The notes under the pieces: generated by a model
What the model was told of the DNA's origin: nothing
The model's database searches: none
Seen by the model: the letters and a program-made list of their open reading frames with translations, nothing else
Part shown: positions 11,735 through 22,282 of the stretch, one piece after another
Position numbering within the stretch: position 1 is the first letter of the stretch
Layout of the letters: each line of letters starts with the position of its first letter
Assembly (NCBI RefSeq): GCF_001723175.1
Contig: NC_064651.1
Coordinates: 4,464,001 to 4,528,000, forward strand
Source of the DNA: Penicillium oxalicum
Lineage: Eukaryota; Ascomycota; Eurotiomycetes; Eurotiales; Aspergillaceae
Length of the DNA stretch: 64,000 nucleotides
Reading direction: 5' to 3'
Made by a program: the position numbers and the translations under genes

Positions 11735-12949
11735 GAATGCGCACTGTACCCTGATCGTCCCAACTTTTATCCTATTTCCTTTTTTTTCTCTTCTCTTTTT
11801 GGGCAGCAAGTATTTCCCCCCTCCCCTTTATCTCTTCGATTCTTTCCCGGCTGGTCTTTCATCGGTCGACGTTGTGGTGGAACCCATTCCCTGGCGGAGG
11901 GGACTTTGGACGTCAAACGTCGACCTCTGGTCTACGGCTGCAAGCGCCTTTGCAGGCCGAGGCCCTCCTTGGGACGGTCCATGACCGGCCCAAATATCTG
12001 CGATTAAGGCCATACCGCGTTGATCCGCGCCCTTGCATTTTCACGTTCGCATTTGAGCCTCGGTAGTCCCCCAGCAATTGATCAAAAGTGGGAGCTTTGA
12101 GCCCGCAATCCAGGATTTGGGGTTTCACGAGTCATGACGGTTTCTCCGGGTTTTATTGAAACCAGGCAACGCCTACACCTGGCCAGCGAGATGGGAGTTG
12201 GGTGCGTTCTATGATGGACTGCCCACCCAGCGGCAGTGCCCTGATACGCAGCGAGCGACAGGAAAAGCCCTCATCGTGGGGAAATAAACAAGGCAACAAA
12301 TAGACATTAAATACCGTCTTCATCTAAACACCCACTTGAGACCAAAAAGTCCAGCGCCTAGAATCCAATCCATCCTGATTCCTCCCAGAAAGAGAAAACA
12401 AAAGAAACAAGAAAAAAAAAGACTTCCCCGGTGCGCCAGCCAATCTCCACCCCGTTAGACTTTTGATTCACGGTCATGAGCACATGCATCCAGCGTCACG
12501 CAGCCTTGAATAGTGCAGGGTTGCAAAGTAGGCCCAACCAGGAGTGAGGGATAAGGAGAGTTGAGGACAGGGAATAAATCGCACGATAAGAGGCCACAAT
12601 TCAAGCCAGAAAAAGAAAAGAAAGGAAAAAAAAAATTGAAGGGGTGCCGCTGCCAATGCCCACCGATAAGATAGCCAAGCATTTGGTCCCCGCTTACTGC
12701 GAAAGCATAGAAAGACCCCAGCGTCTTCTCATCATCGCAAACAAACTCTCCGTGGGGATCTGTCCGAGATCAAGGTCAGTCTGCCTTCTCGACAGCAAGT
12801 TTGGAGGTGATACAAAAGTCGGCGTCGCCCAAAACGTTGCGTTGAATCTTGACTGGTTGGAGATCAAAAGGATACTGGGTCGAAGCGTCGTCCTCACCTC
12901 CATCCACTAGCAATTTACCGATCAGGCCGGATGATACGGTTCAAAGCAC
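11735..12949. other. Convergent intergenic region (1.2 kb)
   Basis: Lies between the 3' ends of the transcription factor (plus strand) and the GRGG protein (minus strand). It contains A- and T-rich tracts, for example near 12395-12425 and 12610-12640, and no open frame with a recognisable product. Most of it is probably 3' untranslated sequence. Confidence 0.5.
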
Positions 12950-13694
12950 CTAGGCGGATGAAGGCGATCCTCGACGTTCTTCCTGTCGCTTGAGTTCCAT
13001 CTCCTTGAGACGGTCCCGAGATTGCGTGCGCACTCGCACCAGCTCAGCTTCCTCCTTTCGCGCCGACTGCTCCTCTTCGGGCGTGGGGATGTAGGCATTC
13101 GCTGCACCACCTATGAATTCCGGTTCAGCAGAACGTGGCGTCAGCGATGTCTAGAATCAACAATCCCGCAACTTTTGCACCCAGCCGACTCATTTGACCT
13201 GAGAAGAGAAAGAAAAGGCCAGAAGAGTGTTTCAAGTTGAGGGTGCAAGAAACCATGGTGAGAGATGTTGAGAGGAAGGTGTGCATAGTACAAAAGGGTG
13301 ACTCCATACCTCGGCCCGTGTGGTGGGGGAATTGCTCCGCGCGTAATGGCGGCGACTCGACATCTTGGCTTTCGCGAGCGAGCTCAGGGTGTTGCGGATC
13401 ATTCTGGACCATATTTCCGGATCCTCCACGACCGGTGGTATACACCTCCTGTTTGATCGTCGGCGTCACCAGATCTTTGGGCGTCGCGGGTCGCTGTTGC
13501 GGTGCAATGTTGCCTGCTCGACGAGAAATTCCCAGGTCCGGCGGGTCAGCGCAACTCAGCTCAGCAATCCGGGCCGGCACTTGCGGCGCGCGCGCGCGCC
13601 ACAGACTGAGAAAGATTTCACCGCGGGGATAATTGGACTTACCGGCGCCTCCTCGGCCATATGAAATGTTGCGGGTCATGTTGGGGGCACTCAT
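12950..13694 (-). CDS. Small GRGG-repeat protein (DUF3602 family)
   Basis: Three exons on the minus strand: 13694-13643, 13513-13310 and 13110-12950, 138 aa. Exon 1 encodes MSAPNMTRNISYGRGGAG, joined to NIAPQQRPATPKDLVTP. Two further copies of the motif follow: TTGRGGSGNM and, across the second junction, HTGRGGAANAY. The C-terminus is a highly charged helix rich in Glu, Lys and Arg (TPEEEQSARKEE onward) ending SPSSA. Repeated [ST/Y]-GRGG-[AS]-[GA]-N blocks are the hallmark of the fungal DUF3602 family, whose function is not established. Splice sites are GTAAGT/CAG and GTATGG/TAG. The repeats fall at exon junctions, so the exon structure is strongly constrained. Confidence 0.85.
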
Positions 13695-14686
13695 GGTGTA
13701 GGTATGGGAGGTGGGTGAAATAGTGTCAGAATTGACAAGATCAAAGGATTCCTTCTGAGAAGACGACCAGAGCTTGAATCCTGTGGTTTGTTGGAGGTGG
13801 TGATGGTGGGGTATGAACTCTGGGAAATTGTGGTCCCGCCCGACGGCAGCTCTTTGATGCTCCTGGAAATCTCGCGGTCGACAATCTTTTTTCAATGTCG
13901 AGATTCAGGGTGGACTGCAAAAGTGCAAGGTGACGAACGGGCAAGCGCAACGATTCTTTCGTTCTGTTATGTGGTTCAAACGTCACCCAGAGTTTTGCGG
14001 TTTGGGTTCGTCTCTTTGGTCTCGAGGGGAAAGAAAAATGATTGAAAGCTCTTCCGCGCCAAGCACGAATGAAGTCATGGGACCAGCCGCTTTGGGCAAT
14101 TTCAATGGCACCCATTCTCCAACAGGAAGGACCGCCCTCGTCACGCGAGGACACAGGGCGGTTTGCACGGAGTAGAAATGCTCCTTCTCGCTCGCTCTGA
14201 CTCTCTCGGTGGTGTTCGGAGATTGGACCCGGGACACGGCCGGTTGCCGCTGGAGAGGGTCAAAAGAGGCGAGCCCTTTCAATCTCCGCGTCAACGTGTC
14301 TGCTCCAATATCACGAATCTGGCGTGCGGAGAGCAAACTCTCCGTTGGGGCAAAAGACAAAAAAAAAAACAAGGAACCCGCATCTTGCATATACTGATGG
14401 ATTGATATTTGAAACTATCTAAAACTATGGAGACAATTATTGAGAAATAGGATGGCCAACTATTACAGAGACCAAAGTCAATCACAAAACCAATGGATAT
14501 CACATCGCGCTCGCCATGCCCAGAACTTCGTAGTCAAGACGGTAGAAAAACAAGGGGAATAAAAAGAAGGCATGATGTCAACACAAATTTCGCCACACCA
14601 CGCCGCGCCACGCAGATGAAGGAAGGCATTCAAAGCAAAAGCAAAGCAAAGAGCCCGGGCCAACTCCCAGAGCTGGCCGAGGGGGA
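13695..14686. other. Intergenic region between DUF3602 gene and axl2
   Basis: Contains the upstream region of the DUF3602 gene and the 3' flank of axl2, both minus-strand genes. A 9-10 base A run lies near 14360. No supportable coding frame was seen. Confidence 0.5.
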
Positions 14687-17512
14687 TCAAACAAAGGCCA
14701 GCTCACCACTGCTGGCAATCGGTAATCCGCGAGAGCTTTCGGCGTTCATGGCCGGGGGCTCGAGTCCAGAAGCAGGGGCAGTCGTTCCGGGAGATGCTTT
14801 GCGGGACAGATGCTCGGCCAGATCAGACATCATGGAGGAACTGGCGATGACAGTGGAAGCCAGATTCACGCGCGGCACCGACGGTTCTTTCGGATGACCG
14901 TCGGATTCCAGATGGCGAGCACTGCTGAGACTGTTTTCACTCCAGAATCGAGGAAGTGGTGAGATGGCACCCCGGTAGTCTTGCGCCAAAGTCAGTTGAC
15001 TCTGACTGTGTCCGACACCCTCGGCAAGCGGGAAGAGACCGGTGGAGTAATGGAATGGCTGGTATTGGGATATCCGATTGTCATCCCCATACTCGGACGC
15101 GGACATGGCGGTGGAATAGGGCCGGCCTCGGATGCTTTGGCGGTACTCATCACTGAACGTCGAGACGGAGACAGTATCCGCACGGCTGCGTTGGCTGCGA
15201 GCTCGATCGAGGGCTCGAAGCGCGGAAGAGGGCCGGCGGCTGATCTGGGCGGAGAACAGCGGGTTGGACGAGTTGCGGTGTTTGGCTCGGCTGTGGACAA
15301 ATGCTTCGAGGGAGTCGGCCTCGGAGATGGGCGATTCCTCACGATCGACAGGGCGAATGGTGGTCCGCTTGGACTTTTCGGGAATGCTTTCGACCATGCT
15401 ATACCGAGCCCGCCCAGCACCCAAGGCAGATCGGGGGAACGCCGGGACAATGGGGCCCACAGCGCCATCTTCGGTCATAAAAGACCCTTTGGTGGTTTGC
15501 CACGACATGCGCACGACACCATGCCCGGGTGGCCCAAACCCACCGGCACCATGCCCGGCACCGCTCATTCTCACCGGCAGACCTGCCGCAACCGTTGAAA
15601 TTCCACTGGAACGTCTGGAGAACCGCTTTGACCGGGATGACTGCATCGACTCCCGCTTCAGAGCTCGAGCTTGGATCGGTTTGAGCGGCTCGCGACGCGA
15701 ACGGGTGCTGGTTCGGCGTCGCGTTCCAGGACTAGCTGTGAAGGACAGGCGCTGGTTCGGCTTTCGGGCGGGAGACTTGGTGACCGGCTTGTCTTCCTCG
15801 GGCGGAGGGTCGCGAAGAGGTACAAATGCACTTCGCTTAGGCGACCGAGGCGGCGGGCTGGGTTCGGGAATGAACATGAGACTTTCCTCAGGGTTGTCGA
15901 ACGGAGTCACATTCCATGCAGGCCCGAGTTCAAGCTTGGGCAGGTCGGAGGCAGGCGAAATGGGACTCTCCTCCCAACCATCCGGACGGTCGTTTTGCGG
16001 GTGGGTTTCTGTCACATTGGGCTCGCAGCTGGGAAGGGTAGGGCGGGCAGGACGAGGAGGTGGGGGAAGAGGAGCAGCTTTACCCTCCTTATGATCTTTC
16101 CCATCTTCGACGGTTGTTGTCGACCTGCTTCGACGACGCCAGCAACAGAAGAGTATGATGGAGCTGAGTATGACAGCCACCGGGATGACAACGGAGATGG
16201 CGATGATGCCCGCCTTTTGCGAAGAGGGACTGGCGGTGTTGGAGTCGGTGCCAACAGTCCCCGAGGGAGACGCAACCGGCGCCAGAACTTGAATCTGAAA
16301 ATCGCGCTCGCTCTTGACAGATCCTTGGTATGCCTGTAAGTGAAGACTAAGTGTTTCAGGCTGGATCTCAGAGGGCACGTGTCCATAGATGGTCTTATTC
16401 GCCGGGTTGTAATGAAGCCACGAAAGGTCATTGCCAAGGTCGATGTCAAGTTGCACCGAATTTTCGGTCAGGACTGATTGGTTAAAGACATATGAAAAGT
16501 CTTGTCCAATGAAAGCCCTGCAGCCTGAGATGGTATCCAAGAAAAGGTCCAAGAATTCTAGACGGACCAAAAGTGTGGCCTCGTCATGATAGCTGTCTGT
16601 GACGGTGATGGTGATGTTCTGATTCACTGCATCTTTGGGCGGCGTACCGATCAGTGAGATGGATTGTTTGTCAAGACTCAACCAGTCCGGGACTTGAGCG
16701 TCCACCGCAACGATGTCTGCGTGGGAGACAGGCGAACCGTCGAGCGTCATGAAACTTTGGTAGCCGGGACTGCGGAATGATTCTCCCCGGGTCAGATTGA
16801 ACGCTTGCACTGTCTCATTAAAGGCGAGAATATGGGGCCCGATGGAGAGCTCGAAGGTCTGATTCACTGCGCTGAATCCAGCCACGTCAGAAGCGACCAG
16901 CTGAAATGGAAACACCTGAGGACCAGACCCTGGAAAGGCAGGCGTGATCCCAGCGAACCGCAGAAGCGCCGGGTCAAATCTGATCCACGAAGGCAGCGGA
17001 GCGTTGTTTGGCGAGGTACCGTAATAGATCGTGGAAGGGTGAGTGTTGTGGAACGTGCTTGCATCGAATTGAATGGAGAATGGGCGCCCGGGAAGCATAT
17101 CAAGCGTTGCTGGATACGAAACAGGGCCGACGGTCTGCAATTGAGATAGCAGAGACGTGCCGATGGTCGGTCCAGCGTCGGACGTCACGACAAACGTGAC
17201 CTCCATACTCACTGCGTCCACTCCGTTTGACGCTACGAGCTCGAATGTCTTTGCGCCACCATCTTGCGAATCTGGGATGCCCGAAAAAGTGCGACTTGCA
17301 CTATCAAGTTGAAGCCATGACGGGGCTCCCCGTAGTGAATATTTGGTATCCGGATCAGCGTGAGAAAAAGTGGCCTCTGCAAAGGCGAATTGGAAAGGTT
17401 GGGAGATTCGCGCAACCGGTGGCAGCTGGGAGTTGATGGGATAGTTGACAGCTAGTGCTGCAGCATGAGAGACTGCAGCCAACACCAGAACGACGAGGAA
17501 GTGTAGCACCAT
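14687..17512 (-). CDS. axl2: Axl2-like cadherin-type cell polarity protein
   Basis: Single-exon gene of 941 aa from the ATG at 17512, chosen because it begins a clean signal peptide (MVLHFLVVLVLAAVSHAAAL); an in-frame ATG at 17620 lies 36 codons upstream. The extracellular part has repeated dystroglycan/cadherin-like domains with the signatures PSWLQLDSASRTFSG, PSWIRFDPALLRFAG and PDWLSLDKQSISLIG, each introducing a beta-sandwich. A single membrane segment at about residues 432-458 (GIIAISVVIPVAVILSS) is followed by CCWRRR and a long, basic, Ser/Pro-rich cytoplasmic tail, as in yeast Axl2/Bud10 and Aspergillus AxlB/Axl2 orthologues. In yeast the protein marks axial bud sites with septins; in aspergilli it influences conidiophore development. 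Topology and domain order support the call strongly. The tail has many potential phosphorylation sites but no recognised domain. Confidence 0.88.
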   Translation of the reverse strand: MVLHFLVVLVLAAVSHAAALAVNYPINSQLPPVARISQPFQFAFAEATFSHADPDTKYSLRGAPSWLQLDSASRTFSGIPDSQDGGAKTFELVASNGVDAVSMEVTFVVTSDAGPTIGTSLLSQLQTVGPVSYPATLDMLPGRPFSIQFDASTFHNTHPSTIYYGTSPNNAPLPSWIRFDPALLRFAGITPAFPGSGPQVFPFQLVASDVAGFSAVNQTFELSIGPHILAFNETVQAFNLTRGESFRSPGYQSFMTLDGSPVSHADIVAVDAQVPDWLSLDKQSISLIGTPPKDAVNQNITITVTDSYHDEATLLVRLEFLDLFLDTISGCRAFIGQDFSYVFNQSVLTENSVQLDIDLGNDLSWLHYNPANKTIYGHVPSEIQPETLSLHLQAYQGSVKSERDFQIQVLAPVASPSGTVGTDSNTASPSSQKAGIIAISVVIPVAVILSSIILFCCWRRRSRSTTTVEDGKDHKEGKAAPLPPPPRPARPTLPSCEPNVTETHPQNDRPDGWEESPISPASDLPKLELGPAWNVTPFDNPEESLMFIPEPSPPPRSPKRSAFVPLRDPPPEEDKPVTKSPARKPNQRLSFTASPGTRRRTSTRSRREPLKPIQARALKRESMQSSRSKRFSRRSSGISTVAAGLPVRMSGAGHGAGGFGPPGHGVVRMSWQTTKGSFMTEDGAVGPIVPAFPRSALGAGRARYSMVESIPEKSKRTTIRPVDREESPISEADSLEAFVHSRAKHRNSSNPLFSAQISRRPSSALRALDRARSQRSRADTVSVSTFSDEYRQSIRGRPYSTAMSASEYGDDNRISQYQPFHYSTGLFPLAEGVGHSQSQLTLAQDYRGAISPLPRFWSENSLSSARHLESDGHPKEPSVPRVNLASTVIASSSMMSDLAEHLSRKASPGTTAPASGLEPPAMNAESSRGLPIASSGELAFV

Positions 17513-18175
17513 TGCTCGCGCGTTGAAATGTCCCAAAGCCAACCCAGAGACCGTGGCTCTCAAGAGCACCTCCACTAGCACAGCGATATCGAATATTGAA
17601 AAGTCGATCACAGCCAACAAGGTTCCTCGAAAGGCAGAAAGTTGAAATGGATTCGTGGCGTGGAGATGAGTGAAGATGGATAGAACGGTCCAGATGAGAG
17701 AGACTTAGCACGCCCGAGAGATCTCGCTCACCACTGATCATCGTCCAAGGTGCGGCTCCCTGGTAGTCTCTCCAAAGGGACAAGGAGCCATTCAGGGCAA
17801 GCCCTGCGGTATAAGCCATGCCTGGATATGCCCAACTTCAGTGAAGTATGTAGCGGGGTCACAGCCGAGAATGAGGGAACGGGAACGCGTCGGAGCTCAG
17901 ATCGAGGCTCTCTCACGTTCAGGTGGGCCCCTAGGCCCTCAGCAAGGGATGGCCATATGCTCCTCTGCTCGCCAAGGAGTCATGGCGCCTGCCTAACCTT
18001 GTCAAGGCTCGCGGGTATCACTGTTACTGCCGCTCCTCTCTATAAAGGAGACCTTAATGAAAGAGGGGCCATATCCCGCGGTCCTAGATTGAAGAAGCCC
18101 GCGGAGAAAAGTGGTTGCATCTCGCCTCAGCCCTGGGATAGTGAACGTCAAAGGAACCGCAAGGTCCCTTTGAAC
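17513..18175. other. Intergenic region upstream of axl2
   Basis: Upstream region of axl2 and 3' flank of the GNAT gene. The minus-strand sequence just before axl2 continues open for 36 codons but looks non-conserved. A long plus-strand frame (17750-18346) overlaps the GNAT gene antisense and is treated as a shadow. Confidence 0.45.
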
Positions 18176-18679
18176 TCACGTCTTACGGTCCACAATCAGG
18201 ACCATCTTGATGCCAGTCCGGCCTGGGGCGTAATAATCTGGAACGATTTCACGCTCCTCGAATCCACATTGGCGATAGAGCGCTCGCGCGGGCTCCCTGG
18301 CCTCATCCACCCACAGGTGAACTTGCTGACACCCCTCCTTCCGTAGGCGCCCCTCGAGGTAGAGCATGAGCTCGCGACCGACGCCTTGGCGACGATAGGG
18401 TTCAATGACGCAGACCTTGTGCAAGAGCGCGATGCCCTTTTGGCGCACATAGACCGCGTAGGCTACAGGACGATCCCTTGGTGACCAGGCACCATCCGTG
18501 ACGCGGGTCGTGTACACGACCCGCGTGTTGGGCTTTTTTCTCCAAAGCTCTTCACCAAATGGAAACGCTTCATTGGTGGGAAAGGTCTTTTTTTCGAAAC
18601 GTGAAATCTGGGCAAGAATTTCCAGCGCCTCGTCCCTTTTCAAGGAATGAATGTCCGAGTGGTTCCAGGTGGGCGACAT
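18176..18679 (-). CDS. GNAT-family N-acetyltransferase
   Basis: Intronless gene, 167 aa. The core has the GNAT fold pattern: beta-4 (ALLHKVCVIEPYRRQGVGR) with the acetyl-CoA pyrophosphate loop RRQGVG in place of the usual R/Q-x-x-G-x-G/A, then a helix (ELMLYLEGRLRKEGCQQVHL) and the C-terminal WVDEAREPARALYRQCGFEE motif, in which the Tyr is typical of the family. The substrate cannot be told from sequence: small-molecule, peptide and aminoglycoside acetyltransferases share these features. The length is typical of a single-domain GNAT without signal peptide, so it is probably cytosolic or nuclear. Confidence 0.88.
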   Translation of the reverse strand: MSPTWNHSDIHSLKRDEALEILAQISRFEKKTFPTNEAFPFGEELWRKKPNTRVVYTTRVTDGAWSPRDRPVAYAVYVRQKGIALLHKVCVIEPYRRQGVGRELMLYLEGRLRKEGCQQVHLWVDEAREPARALYRQCGFEEREIVPDYYAPGRTGIKMVLIVDRKT

Positions 18680-19446
18680 TCTTTCCTTTCCCGCCCGACT
18701 GGATGATCACAGGTGGAATCTGTGACCTGATCAGAATTGAACGGTTTGCACTGAAGCAGACTAGGCCAAAATCTCTTGTCCAAAGAAAAAGACGAGGTTT
18801 AGGGGCCTATGCGTTCGGTTGTCGATGCGAATACCACTGCTGGCGTTTAATGTACAGAGGGTGCCAAGGACGGAAGTATGTAGAGGGTAAATCGTACTCC
18901 AACCAGATTATTCAGGCCTCAAACAAGCCTCAACTCTTGCGCTCTCGCGCGATCATCCGGCAGAAACGGGCGGCCTATCAATGCGGGGCGCTGGACTTTG
19001 GTCACTATAGAAACTGCACCGCTAAATTTAGTTCTACAACTTTGGCTCATGCTTGGGACGTCAAGCCGCGCCCGCTGGGTTGTGTTTGGTGGTATGATGG
19101 AGATCGAATAGTCGGCCTTAGACACCAGACCTCCAGTCCGACTGAAGAGCTCACACGTCCACCTGCACCGGGCTGAACGCTCAAGGCTGCTCGTAAGGAG
19201 TTGCTGAGGTCACCAGCATCCAGTCCCAGCGTACCTGATTCATTACGAAAGCGAGCTTTATCACAAAGGCCCTCGCGCATACTTCCTCGTAGACCTCCGT
19301 GTCTGTGACTTGATGACCACCGAGACCATGGGCAACCCACGGAGCCGATAGATCCATGGATGAAACTTGGCATCGGTCGGGTATGGTACATTCAATGTAC
19401 ATGCTGCACGCCCCGGGAGGGGGCTGTCACATTACTTGATCTTTCC
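18680..19446. other. Intergenic region upstream of the GNAT gene
   Basis: Holds the GNAT promoter and the 3' flank of the DUF3752 gene. A 205-codon plus-strand frame crosses part of it but has no domain and overlaps the GNAT start antisense. Nothing else is supportable. Confidence 0.45.
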
Positions 19447-20293
19447 TTACAAGTAATTCCCCTTGGAAAAGCGCGATCCGTAATCGCTAGCCTTACTGAC
19501 GATTTCACGGCGCTGTTTGCCTGTGATCTTGGACCCGAGCGCCATGTCCTTCTCCCGATCAAAGGCCCGAGCACTGGGGTCGTCCTCTTCCTCCTTTCGC
19601 GATGCCTTTTCCCTCCCCAGAGGTGCGCTTTTCCCCTGTTGATCCTGAAAATGATCCTGGTTAGCGACACCCATGTTTCTCGACCACTTTGGCCCCATCA
19701 GTATCATCCGTCTCCAAACTCACGTTGTATTTCTTGATCCTCTCCTCCATTTCCTTCGCGCGGGCCACATCTGTAGTGGAGGCGGACCGTTGATCCGATC
19801 GATTGGGAGCGGCGCCGACCCCCATTACTTGATCCTGGAGTCGCCGCATTCTCTCCTCTGGCGTTTCGACCCAAGCTGCATCTACTTGTTTGGACCCGGG
19901 CGCGCGGGCGGATTTCCCGGTTTGAAATTTGCGATTCCGTAATTGTGTTGGGTCGATCTTGGAGGCCCAGTCGCTCGAACTCGGCGGTTGCAGCATCCAT
20001 TCATCCCGCTGATTCTCCTTCTTTTGAACGTCGGTTCCGTGCGACGAGGTCGGGACTGGTGCTGCTGGTACTGGCTGTGCACCACCCAGAGAGGGTGGAA
20101 GTCCAGGTCCAAAATCATCGTCGCTGTCACTGTCGCTGTCACTGCCGCTCGGCGACGCCGGTTCTCCAACTTTCTCGTCGCGGGGATCTGATGCTTGTGG
20201 GGGTGGCATTGCGGGTCCAATCACCCTCTTTTTCGTCAAAGGCTCGCCCTGGGCAGCCTCGCCGTCGAGCTTTCTTTTCTCAGAAGGATCCAT
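19447..20293 (-). CDS. GPALPP/DUF3752 family nuclear protein
   Basis: Two exons: 20293-19724 and 19644-19447, 255 aa, separated by a 79-bp intron (GTGAGT donor, CAG acceptor, CTAAC branch point). The N-terminus is MDPSEKRKLDGEA with a basic KKRVIG stretch, then the two GPALPP-type motifs GPAMPP and, after an acidic Ser-Asp run (SDSDSDSDDD), GPGLPP. The C-terminal half has the DUF3752 core (EWMLQPPSSSDWASKIDP, RKFQTGK, TPEERMRRLQ) and ends with a charged helix and KITGKQRREIVSKASDYGSR. This architecture corresponds to human GPALPP1; the molecular function is not known. The start at 20293 is preferred over upstream in-frame ATGs because the conserved N-terminus begins there. Confidence 0.87.
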
Positions 20294-20911
20294 CCAGTGT
20301 TGTGGATGCTGCGGAGCACAGATGAGATAGATCTTAGGTGATGGGGCTGCGTAGAGAGTAGTGATGGCAGAAAACATGCGCACGATAAGATAACGTCTTC
20401 TGCGTTTCGGACATCGATTGACCGCCTGCGCAGCCAGGCGTGCTAGACGACTCACCTGTGGGACTTGACGAATCAAGACTTACAGTACTGCCCGAGTCTA
20501 TTCTATTACACAGCGTTGAGCGTAGTATGTTTTCTTGATCAAGAGAGATACGCTCATGTCATTCTCGTCATGTGTGGGCAGACCATACGGCTAGCGTCGT
20601 ATCATCATCCCTCCATCGTGATCAAAATGCCACAGTCCATCTAGTTCTTGTCCAATATAGCTTTGTCTGGTCTCACCAGTAGTATCCAAGGTACTCCGGT
20701 CGGCATGGTCCCCGATTTACACGGATGACTAAGCTCGATATTTCCATCAAGCTGGACTCGGGCAGCCGAGGGTCACTGAAGTAATTCACGGTTTCCAACC
20801 CCACCAGGATAGACACTTGACCAGGGACGAGATTTTAGTCCCGTGTTCTGTCCATTATACCCTTTTGTGCAGATAGCTTTGCGTCCCGGCCGCATCGGAC
20901 TCCAATCCAAG
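20294..20911. other. Divergent promoter region
   Basis: Shared upstream region of the DUF3752 gene (minus) and the CCDC25-like gene (plus). No coding signal was seen. Confidence 0.5.
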
Positions 20912-22003
20912 ATGGTCTACTATTTCACATCCAACGTGGTCTCTCCCTCCGCGTTTATCTACGTCGGCAAGGATAAGTTCGAAAGTATGCGCCAGAAAAC
21001 CCAAGACGGAAAGGCTTGCTGGGAAGAATTGCGCCTCTGACGATGAACCACGCTCTCGCAGATGAGGATCTGATTAAATTCGGCTTGGACCACGATGTCT
21101 GGTACGTCTGATCATGCATCGTTTCTTTTCGGTTTTGGGGTTTTGGGATTCCGTTTTCCTCTTCTTTGGGGCGAGTTCTTTTCGTCTCAATTTTTGGCCC
21201 CGTGGTCGGTCACTCCGTCCTCAACAGTGCAGTCAGCTAACATGTTCTTGGAAATTGCATAGGGTCGGTCGCTCACACGCCTGTTTTGCTCATCACCTCC
21301 GTTCACTGCCACTGATGCCCTCCTCCGCCTGCGCAGTTCCATGTTGATAACCTGTCGAGCGCCCACGTCTACTTGCGCATGCGCGAAGGCGAAACCTGGG
21401 ACCAGATCCCCGAGCCCCTGCTCGAAGACTGCGCGCAACTGACAAAAGCGAATTCTATCGAGGGTGCGTCTTTCCCCTCTAAACCTTTATTTCTCTCATC
21501 GCATGCATCGCATGGCTGGATCCCACACCGCAGGTCCCGGAGGGTGGGAGTGAGAGTGAGAGAGAGACAACAGAAAAATGGGGAGGCTCACCACTGGCGC
21601 AGGGAACAAAAAGGATAACGTGACCATCATTTATACGCCCTGGTCGAATCTGCAGAAAGATGGCTCGATGGCGACCGGACAGGTCTCGTTCCACAATCCC
21701 AAATTGGTGAAGAAAGTCCTGGTTCGGGTGCGCGAGAACCCCATCGTCAACCGTCTGAACAAGACTCGCGTGGAGAAATTCCCCGATCTGCGCGCCGAGA
21801 AGGAGGAGTTTCTGAAGAAGAAACGCCGCGATGAGCGTAAGACTCGCGAGCAGCAGCAGATCAAGGAGAAGCAGGAAAAGCGAGAGCGGGAACAGCTTAA
21901 ATGGCAAAAGGACCATGCGTACGATGATATGTTCTCCGCGGAGAACATCGAGGCTAGCAGTAATCAAGATCGGGACCCGGATTTCTTGGACGATTTCATG
22001 TAA
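20912..22003 (+). CDS. CCDC25/Jlp2 homologue (NFACT-R/DUF814 domain)
   Basis: Four exons: 20912-20984, 21062-21101, 21337-21463 and 21603-22003. The protein (about 213 aa) begins [20 protein letters not shown], continues [13 protein letters not shown] and [19 protein letters not shown], then [31 protein letters not shown] and [13 protein letters not shown], and ends in a charged coiled coil ([20 protein letters not shown]) and a DDM/DFLDDFM tail. This is the NFACT-R domain as in human CCDC25 and yeast Jlp2, a family of about 200 aa. The junction between exons 2 and 3 is odd: the canonical GT at 21102 leaves TG, and the next exon starts in phase 0 with TTCCAT, so one G of the expected TGG is missing. 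An alternative non-consensus donor GTCTGA at 21106 restores the frame and inserts one Tyr. The two other introns are canonical. Confidence 0.88.
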
Positions 22004-22282
22004 GGTCTTGGTCCAGAAAACAGGCGAAAAAGAAAGAGAGAGAAGAAGAGATCTTGTGGTTATTTCTCGCTTTTCAGTCACCATTGGGGGTTTGCATAGA
22101 TCTCTGATGACAGCATATAAAGGCACGATATCTTCCATATTTACAGGTTTGAAATTGGATATTCACAGAGTTGAAGCTCCCCACGAAGAGGGAGTATCTT
22201 TGAAACAAAAAAAAGACTTTGTGTAGATCTGCGTGCGTTGCCATCGCAGACTCTTGACCGTCCAAGATTCCGAACGTGTGCT

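Noticed and set aside
14981..16339. Several long plus-strand frames (205-320 codons) inside axl2
   Set aside because: Antisense shadows of the GC-rich, Ser/Arg-rich cytoplasmic tail of Axl2.
17750..18346. 198-codon plus-strand frame
   Set aside because: It overlaps the GNAT gene antisense and has no recognisable domain.
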